Source of the DNA: Desulfobacterales bacterium
Lineage (GTDB): Bacteria; Desulfobacterota; Desulfobacteria; Desulfobacterales; SURF-7
Assembly: GCA_018693105.1 (NCBI GenBank)
Contig: JABHLN010000030.1
Span: forward strand, 1 to 36,921
Direction: 5' to 3'
DNA length: 36,921 nucleotides
Positions 32,286-36,921 of the stretch are shown here, one piece after another. The first letter of the stretch is position 1; each line of letters opens with the position of its first letter. The position numbers were made by a program, and so were the translations under genes. The notes beneath the pieces were generated by a model, which saw nothing but the letters and a program-made list of their open reading frames with translations, was not told where the DNA came from and did no database searches.

Positions 32286-34718
32286 TTAATTGTCAATTTT
32301 CTTTTGAGTAACAACTACCATAAGAGCAGGCGCCAGCACAAAGTCGGCGAGCAATGCAATTATTGTAACAATTCCGGTAAAGAATCCGAACAAGTCAGAG
32401 TTTTTAAGTGTAGCAATCATTAAAATGAAAAAATTTGCACAAAGAACAAGAGATGTAATCGCTATTGCTCTCCCTGTGCCGAGCATGGTTTCCTGAACAG
32501 CTTTTTTTGGATCTCCTGTAAGATCGTAATATTTTCTGAAGTTGTACATGAAATGCATGGTATCATCTACAACCAGACCTATTGCAATACTTCCGATCAT
32601 TAATGATGTCAGATCAAGGGAAACACCAGCAAAGCCCATTATACCCATTACAAGAACTATGGGAAGAAGGTTAGGTATCATACTTAAAAGCCCGAGCTTT
32701 AAATTGCCGACAAGTAGAAGCATAAGCGCTGTTATTATGACAAATGCAATTATATAACTTTGTGTCATACTGTGTATTGCGGCTGTTATGGTCCTCCCCA
32801 TAAGAGCAGTCATACCTGTAATTGTAACCTCTGCCGTATCCTTAAAAACATGAGAGAACCTTTCTTCAAGTTCTCCTATGAACCTGTCAATTATTACAAG
32901 ATCAACCCATGGAATCTTTATCGAAACCCTTGTCTTGCTGAACTGGCTGTCCACAATGTTTTCAAGATCATCAGACCCGCTGTTTTCAAAAAGAAGAAAT
33001 TCCTGTGCAATTGTTAATTTATCCTGAGGAATCCTGTAAAAGGCAGGATCATTACCATGGAGAGCCTTATTAGTTTCTTTAAGAACATCATTTATTGTCA
33101 TTACCTTACCGACAAAAATATCTCCAGGATCGACTTGTTCAAGATCCTGAGAAATTTTTTCCAGGCGGTTTAAAAATTCAGGATCATATACACCATTTTC
33201 CTTCTTTGTATCAAGGACCGATTCAATAACAAGGGCCCCCCTAAACTTTTGATCGATGAGCATAACATCACTCTTTATCTTAAAGTGATCAGGAAAATAT
33301 GTTAAAAGATTATGAGAGAACTCAAGCTGAAGTATGCCATAAACTGCAATCACAAAAAGTATAATACTAGCTGTGATTATTTTCATGGGGTGAGATGTGG
33401 AAAAATCAGCAAATACCAGAAGTACTCTGTCCATAATACCTGATTTGCCTTTTATTATCATTTTTTTTCTTTTTATGGGAATAACCGCAAGAAGCGCAGG
33501 GAGCATGATAACAGAATAGATAAGGGCAAGAATAACTCCTGCAGAAGATATCATTCCCAATTCTGCAATTGCTGCAAGCTCTGAAAATGAAAATGACATG
33601 AGACCAGCAGCAGTAGTCAGGCTGGTCATCACAATAGCAAGCCCGGAATGCCCCAGGGCATACGCAATGGCATCCTCTTTACCGCTGCCTTCCTCGTATT
33701 TTTTATAAAATATAGCAAGTATATGTACGGAATCTGCAATGCCAACAGCAATAAGAAAACTAGGAAGTACTATTGTAAAAAATGTTATGTGAAGATTTGT
33801 AATAGCCATAAGACCGATGGTGGAAAGCAGGGCTGATGCGACTATAATAAAAGGCAGGATTACGCCGGATAATCTTCTAAAAAAAACTGCAAGAAAGAAA
33901 GTAATTATAATATTTGAAGCTATAATCAAACGAATCAGGTCTTTTCTTGTAATTCGATTGTATGTTTCAACAACTATCGGTCCCCCTGCCAAGGTAATAT
34001 TAAAATTTTCATCGGGATATTTCTCTAGCACTTTTTCAAGGGAAGCAACTACTATTGTGTTTTCCTCTGCAGAAAAATAGTGTCTTTTTAATTCTTTTTT
34101 TCCGTTTATTTCAGTTCCTGATTCATCAAATGCTTCATCATCTTCGAATCCGTCAAAGACTTCTTCACCCACACTGTGTTTATCTATAGAAGCTTCGGTT
34201 TCTATTACAACAGCTGTAACTTTACCATCAGTTGATATTATATTGTTCAGGTATAACCGGTTGTTCAAAGCAAGTTTTTTTATTTTCAGAAGATCTATGT
34301 CACCATCAGGAAAGCCTTGGAGCAGGTCATCAACATAAAGTGTATCGCCGTCCCCGCGAGTGTTACGGGCATTTATAAGGCTTGTTACATCCCGAACAAA
34401 CGGGACTTTATTTTCCAGCTCTTCATGGAGTAATTTCAATTTTTTAAGGAATATTGGATCAAAAATATCAGGCGCCTCTATACCGACAACTATTATGGCG
34501 GAATTACCGAACTGGTCCCGAAACTTATCATATATAATTCTGCCCGGATCGTTTTTGTAGAGCATGCCTTCAGACGATGTGTCCACTACGGGCCAAAGCT
34601 GCGACAACATTACACCTATAAGGCTAAACATGACTATAAGAGTTATCGCCCAGTACCTGTATAGAAAATGGCCCAACCTTTCAAAAAGTTTTTCTATCCT
34701 GATTTTAATAGTTTCCAT
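32286..34718 (-). CDS. RND superfamily exporter, MMPL/hydrophobe-exporter type
   Basis: This 810-aa inner-membrane transporter has the RND layout: helix 1 (about 18-42), a periplasmic loop (about 45-245), a cluster of five helices (about 250-410), helix 7 (about 435-460), a second loop (about 465-645), and a closing cluster (about 650-805). The loops are moderate, as in MMPL-type proteins and the hopanoid transporter HpnN, and shorter than in AcrB. The proton-relay region reads GIADSVHI in repeat one and GLVVDDTMHFMYN in repeat two, the classic GxxxD pattern. No membrane-fusion or outer-membrane partner gene is adjacent; the substrate is likely a lipid or hydrophobic molecule. A small membrane protein gene follows. 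Confidence 0.92.
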   Translation of the reverse strand: METIKIRIEKLFERLGHFLYRYWAITLIVMFSLIGVMLSQLWPVVDTSSEGMLYKNDPGRIIYDKFRDQFGNSAIIVVGIEAPDIFDPIFLKKLKLLHEELENKVPFVRDVTSLINARNTRGDGDTLYVDDLLQGFPDGDIDLLKIKKLALNNRLYLNNIISTDGKVTAVVIETEASIDKHSVGEEVFDGFEDDEAFDESGTEINGKKELKRHYFSAEENTIVVASLEKVLEKYPDENFNITLAGGPIVVETYNRITRKDLIRLIIASNIIITFFLAVFFRRLSGVILPFIIVASALLSTIGLMAITNLHITFFTIVLPSFLIAVGIADSVHILAIFYKKYEEGSGKEDAIAYALGHSGLAIVMTSLTTAAGLMSFSFSELAAIAELGMISSAGVILALIYSVIMLPALLAVIPIKRKKMIIKGKSGIMDRVLLVFADFSTSHPMKIITASIILFVIAVYGILQLEFSHNLLTYFPDHFKIKSDVMLIDQKFRGALVIESVLDTKKENGVYDPEFLNRLEKISQDLEQVDPGDIFVGKVMTINDVLKETNKALHGNDPAFYRIPQDKLTIAQEFLLFENSGSDDLENIVDSQFSKTRVSIKIPWVDLVIIDRFIGELEERFSHVFKDTAEVTITGMTALMGRTITAAIHSMTQSYIIAFVIITALMLLLVGNLKLGLLSMIPNLLPIVLVMGIMGFAGVSLDLTSLMIGSIAIGLVVDDTMHFMYNFRKYYDLTGDPKKAVQETMLGTGRAIAITSLVLCANFFILMIATLKNSDLFGFFTGIVTIIALLADFVLAPALMVVVTQKKIDN

Positions 34719-34790
34719 TTATTTATCAGAAGCGGCTTCTTATTTATGTTTTTAGAACATTAATTGTAACACATATATAAACGATAAATA

Positions 34791-34907
34791 TTTTATTGAG
34801 ACGGGTCTTAGTGATTTTGGTCGGACATTCCAAAAGCATGAACATTATAAAACATAAGACTATAGTTGTAATCAAGCAAAAATATTGATAATAAAGTCTC
34901 AATAAAA
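34791..34907. repeat. Inverted-repeat element upstream of the cytochrome genes (fourth family)
   Basis: TTTTATTGAGAC (34791-34802) is perfectly repeated in inverse orientation as GTCTCAATAAAA (34896-34907), enclosing 93 bp without a reading frame. It has the size and end structure of a small non-coding element. Only one copy is in the window. It occupies most of the gap between the divergent MMPL and cytochrome genes, so it probably affects their promoters. Confidence 0.5.
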
Positions 34908-34957
34908 AATTTTATAATCAATTTTGAATAATATCAGGAAAGGACAGAAAACTCGTT

Positions 34958-36286
34958 ATGAAGTTTAAATTATACAAAATTTCAATAATTATACTAATGA
35001 TATCATTTTTATTAAACCCGGATTTTTCCATTGCTGAGAAGTACAAGCTTTCACGATTTGTATCTCCTGAAATCTGCGGTGATTGCCATAGCGATATATA
35101 TAATCAATGGGAAAATTCTATGCATAATCTTTCTCAAAAAGACCCCATTTATTTAAAACTTTCAGAATTTATTTTAAAAGGCCTTACAGAAAAAGATGAA
35201 ATCGCTGAAGCTGAATCCTGCGTAAAATGCCATGTGCCGATTGGTGTTGTTACAGGATATCCCAAAAAATTATCAGATGATAAGAGCAAAATCCCACACA
35301 TAGCAGAAGAAGGTATTCAATGTGATTATTGCCATTCCGCTATCGGTGCAGAAAAAAAGTATAATAACGATTTAAAACTTGATCCGGGTTATGGCGAAGA
35401 TGACCCCGGCATAAAAAGGGGCCCGTACAATGACTCTGAGTCTGACTATCACGAAACAGGCTTTTCAGAATTTCATACAAACTCTAAAATATGCGGCACC
35501 TGTCACAACGTAAAGCATGTGGTATTTAATACAGATCTTGAAACAACTTATGAAGAATGGGAAAAAGGGCCGTATAATTCCGATAACCCTAAAAACAGAA
35601 TTACATGCCAGGGTTGCCACATGTATCAAAAGCCAGGTATTCCATCAACAGGTTCAACCAAACGACCTGAAAACAAAGGTTACGCATCTGATGACGGTCC
35701 CGTCCGTGATCATGTTTTTACCCATTATTTTACAGGGGCGAGTAGCTATGTCCATGAAAAATTCGGTGATAAAACAAAAGCATCAATGGCCGAAGAACGA
35801 CTTAAAAATGCAGCATCAGTTTCAATTAACACCGAACAGATTAAAAAGGGAAAGCTTTTTATAACAATCACGAATATCGGAGCAGGCCATTTCCTTCCCA
35901 CAGGGGTTACCGATATTCGTCAGATGTGGCTGAACGTTACTATTAGTAATGATAAGCAAAAAACATTTTATACTTCAGGAAAACCTGACCTGAATGGATA
36001 TCTCCCTGATGGAACTATTATTTATAATACTGTTTTCGGGGATGGAAATGGAAAGCCGGTTGTAAAAATTGCAAAAGCACGGGAAATTCTTAAAGATAAA
36101 AGGATACCCCCCCTCGGATCAGTAATTGAAACCCTGGCAACTCCCATATTCAAAAGTGAGAAATTGACTATTAATGTAAAATTGTTATACCGAACAGCTC
36201 CTCAAAAACTTTTGGATTTGGTTTCAGGGAAAGACAAGATAAAACTCCCCATAATAACTATGGCCGAAATTGAAGAGAAGACTTAA
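34958..36286 (+). CDS. Pentaheme cytochrome c, cytochrome c554-like
   Basis: This 442-aa exported protein (signal sequence about 1-26) has five CXXCH heme sites at 40-44, 88-92, 122-126, 179-183 and 217-221. They are followed by a beta-rich C-terminal domain (about 265-440) with GAGHFLPTG. The heme part resembles the cytochrome c554/multiheme family (SPEICGDCHSDIYNQWENSMH is typical of its N-terminus). The histidine-rich HVFTHYF segment could supply distal ligands. It acts in the periplasm in electron transfer. An AGGAAAGGA ribosome-binding site precedes the start. A three-heme cytochrome gene follows after 31 nt, so the two form an operon. Confidence 0.92.
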   Translation: MKFKLYKISIIILMISFLLNPDFSIAEKYKLSRFVSPEICGDCHSDIYNQWENSMHNLSQKDPIYLKLSEFILKGLTEKDEIAEAESCVKCHVPIGVVTGYPKKLSDDKSKIPHIAEEGIQCDYCHSAIGAEKKYNNDLKLDPGYGEDDPGIKRGPYNDSESDYHETGFSEFHTNSKICGTCHNVKHVVFNTDLETTYEEWEKGPYNSDNPKNRITCQGCHMYQKPGIPSTGSTKRPENKGYASDDGPVRDHVFTHYFTGASSYVHEKFGDKTKASMAEERLKNAASVSINTEQIKKGKLFITITNIGAGHFLPTGVTDIRQMWLNVTISNDKQKTFYTSGKPDLNGYLPDGTIIYNTVFGDGNGKPVVKIAKAREILKDKRIPPLGSVIETLATPIFKSEKLTINVKLLYRTAPQKLLDLVSGKDKIKLPIITMAEIEEKT

Positions 36287-36317
36287 CTTGAATTTGAAAA
36301 CATAAGGAGCATTTTAC

Positions 36318-36671
36318 ATGAAAAGTAAAACAATTTTGCTATTACTTTCACTTTTATTCATATTCTGCTTTTCGATAGCTGTCTTTGGAAAAGATACCGG
36401 TAAATCAGAGATGATTCTTGGGGGAGGATCAAAAGGAAATATCGCTTTCCCTCATGGCAGTCACCAACAGACTATAACTGATTGCACCAGTTGTCATAAC
36501 CTTTTCCCCCAGGAAACCGGTAGCATAGACAAGCTAAAAAATGAGGGGGGAATCAAAAAAAAGCAGGTTATGAAACAATGTCAGAAATGTCACAGGGAAA
36601 TGAAACGCGCGGGAGAAAAAACAGGGCCAACTAAATGCTCCGGTTGCCATGACAAATCTCTTACCAGGTAA
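36318..36671 (+). CDS. Triheme cytochrome c, class III (c7/c3-like)
   Basis: This 117-aa exported protein (signal sequence about 1-24) has three CXXCH sites at 56-60, 88-92 and 107-111. The FPHGSHQ segment just before the first site supplies axial histidines, as in class III cytochromes. With only three hemes it resembles c7 rather than tetraheme c3. It probably shuttles electrons in the periplasm with the pentaheme protein encoded 31 nt upstream. AAGGAG precedes its ATG. No terminator is evident; the downstream region is filled with repeat sequence. Confidence 0.9.
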   Translation: MKSKTILLLLSLLFIFCFSIAVFGKDTGKSEMILGGGSKGNIAFPHGSHQQTITDCTSCHNLFPQETGSIDKLKNEGGIKKKQVMKQCQKCHREMKRAGEKTGPTKCSGCHDKSLTR

Positions 36672-36761
36672 CCTGTTATATTCATATAGAGTCGAAATAA
36701 AATACATGCTTCTAAACCTTCGTCTTCATTAGCAATAAGTTAATGAATGAGGTGTTTTGAA

Positions 36762-36921
36762 ACTTTTTACGGCGCCATCAAATTTGATGAACTCGTAAAA
36801 AGTCAACTTGGGATGGCAAAGAAAAAAGTTCAAGATCAAGTCGTCGCAAATCCCGAGGAATGAGGAGTACTTATCGTACGCAGCAGTGACGAGGGATGCA
36901 GCGCAACGCAGATATTGGACT
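36762..36921. repeat. Palindromic repeat region at the window edge, related to family 1
   Basis: ACTTTTTACGGCGCCATCAA (from 36762) and its near-complement TTTGATGAACTCGTAAAAAG (from 36783) meet head to head in a 42-bp palindrome with a 4-bp mismatched block. The left arm is the same terminal sequence as the right end of the family 1 elements. The following bases to the window end (with ATCCCGAGGAATGAGGAGTA and related GC-rich sequence) are non-coding and look like the interior of a further repeat, cut by the window end. Confidence 0.6.

Noticed and set aside
34924..34937. TTGAATAATATCAG resembling an FNR/CRP-family site before the pentaheme cytochrome gene
   Set aside because: Only the inner bases match, it lies about 20 nt before the ATG where activation is not expected, and such matches are common in AT-rich DNA.

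Overview
The window reads as chromosome from an anaerobic Desulfobacterota bacterium, most likely a Desulfobacterales sulfate reducer or close relative. This is an inference from gene content: a flavoredoxin-type flavin reductase, an iron-sulfur flavoprotein, a family III CoA-transferase, a five-heme and a three-heme periplasmic cytochrome c, an orphan PAS protein, type III glutamine synthetase and a complete Liv transporter. The DNA is AT-rich and the intergenic regions carry short palindromic repeats. I saw no phage genes, transposase genes, CRISPR array, tRNA or rRNA.

Layout. 1-6 kb: a short Old Yellow Enzyme-like flavoprotein, glnN (type III glutamine synthetase) behind a near-consensus sigma-54 promoter, then a flavoredoxin/metallo-beta-lactamase pair. 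6-9.3 kb (minus strand): family III CoA-transferase, a PlsB-like acyltransferase and ihfA. 9.5-16.6 kb: an amino-acid block with an Lrp/AsnC regulator and lysA on the plus strand, facing the livKHMGF operon on the minus strand. 16.8-21.3 kb: nadK, then a minus-strand operon of a CsgG/LpoB-like TPR lipoprotein and two tandem FlgT-like periplasmic paralogs. 21.9-28.8 kb: a SnoaL-like protein with a phytoene-desaturase-like oxidoreductase, an Mrp/ApbC ATPase, a LolC/E-type permease behind a radical SAM gene, an iron-sulfur flavoprotein and a VOC-fold protein. 29-36.9 kb: a double-PAS protein without output domain, a SixA-like phosphatase, a membrane protein with a zinc ribbon and a Cys/Gly tail, an RND/MMPL exporter with a small membrane protein, and two multiheme cytochromes c.

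How the parts work together. The sigma-54 promoter implies nitrogen-responsive control of glnN. The Lrp-like regulator has a candidate operator and sits before lysA and opposite the branched-chain amino acid transporter. The three-gene lipoprotein/FlgT-like operon looks like an envelope assembly whose partners are not in the window. The two cytochromes form a periplasmic electron-transfer operon.

The most striking layer is the short repeats. At least four palindromic families lie between genes, and several copies end exactly at gene stops. One 143-bp inverted-repeat element sits between livG and livF with a 3-bp direct repeat (CCA). Removing it on paper, keeping one CCA, restores a livG whose stop overlaps the livF start by 14 nt. 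The element therefore appears to have split a coupled gene pair while supplying a new livG stop. A second family, about 128 bp, supplies the TGA stops of livF and of the shorter FlgT-like paralog; its two copies show a compensatory base-pair change in a long hairpin.
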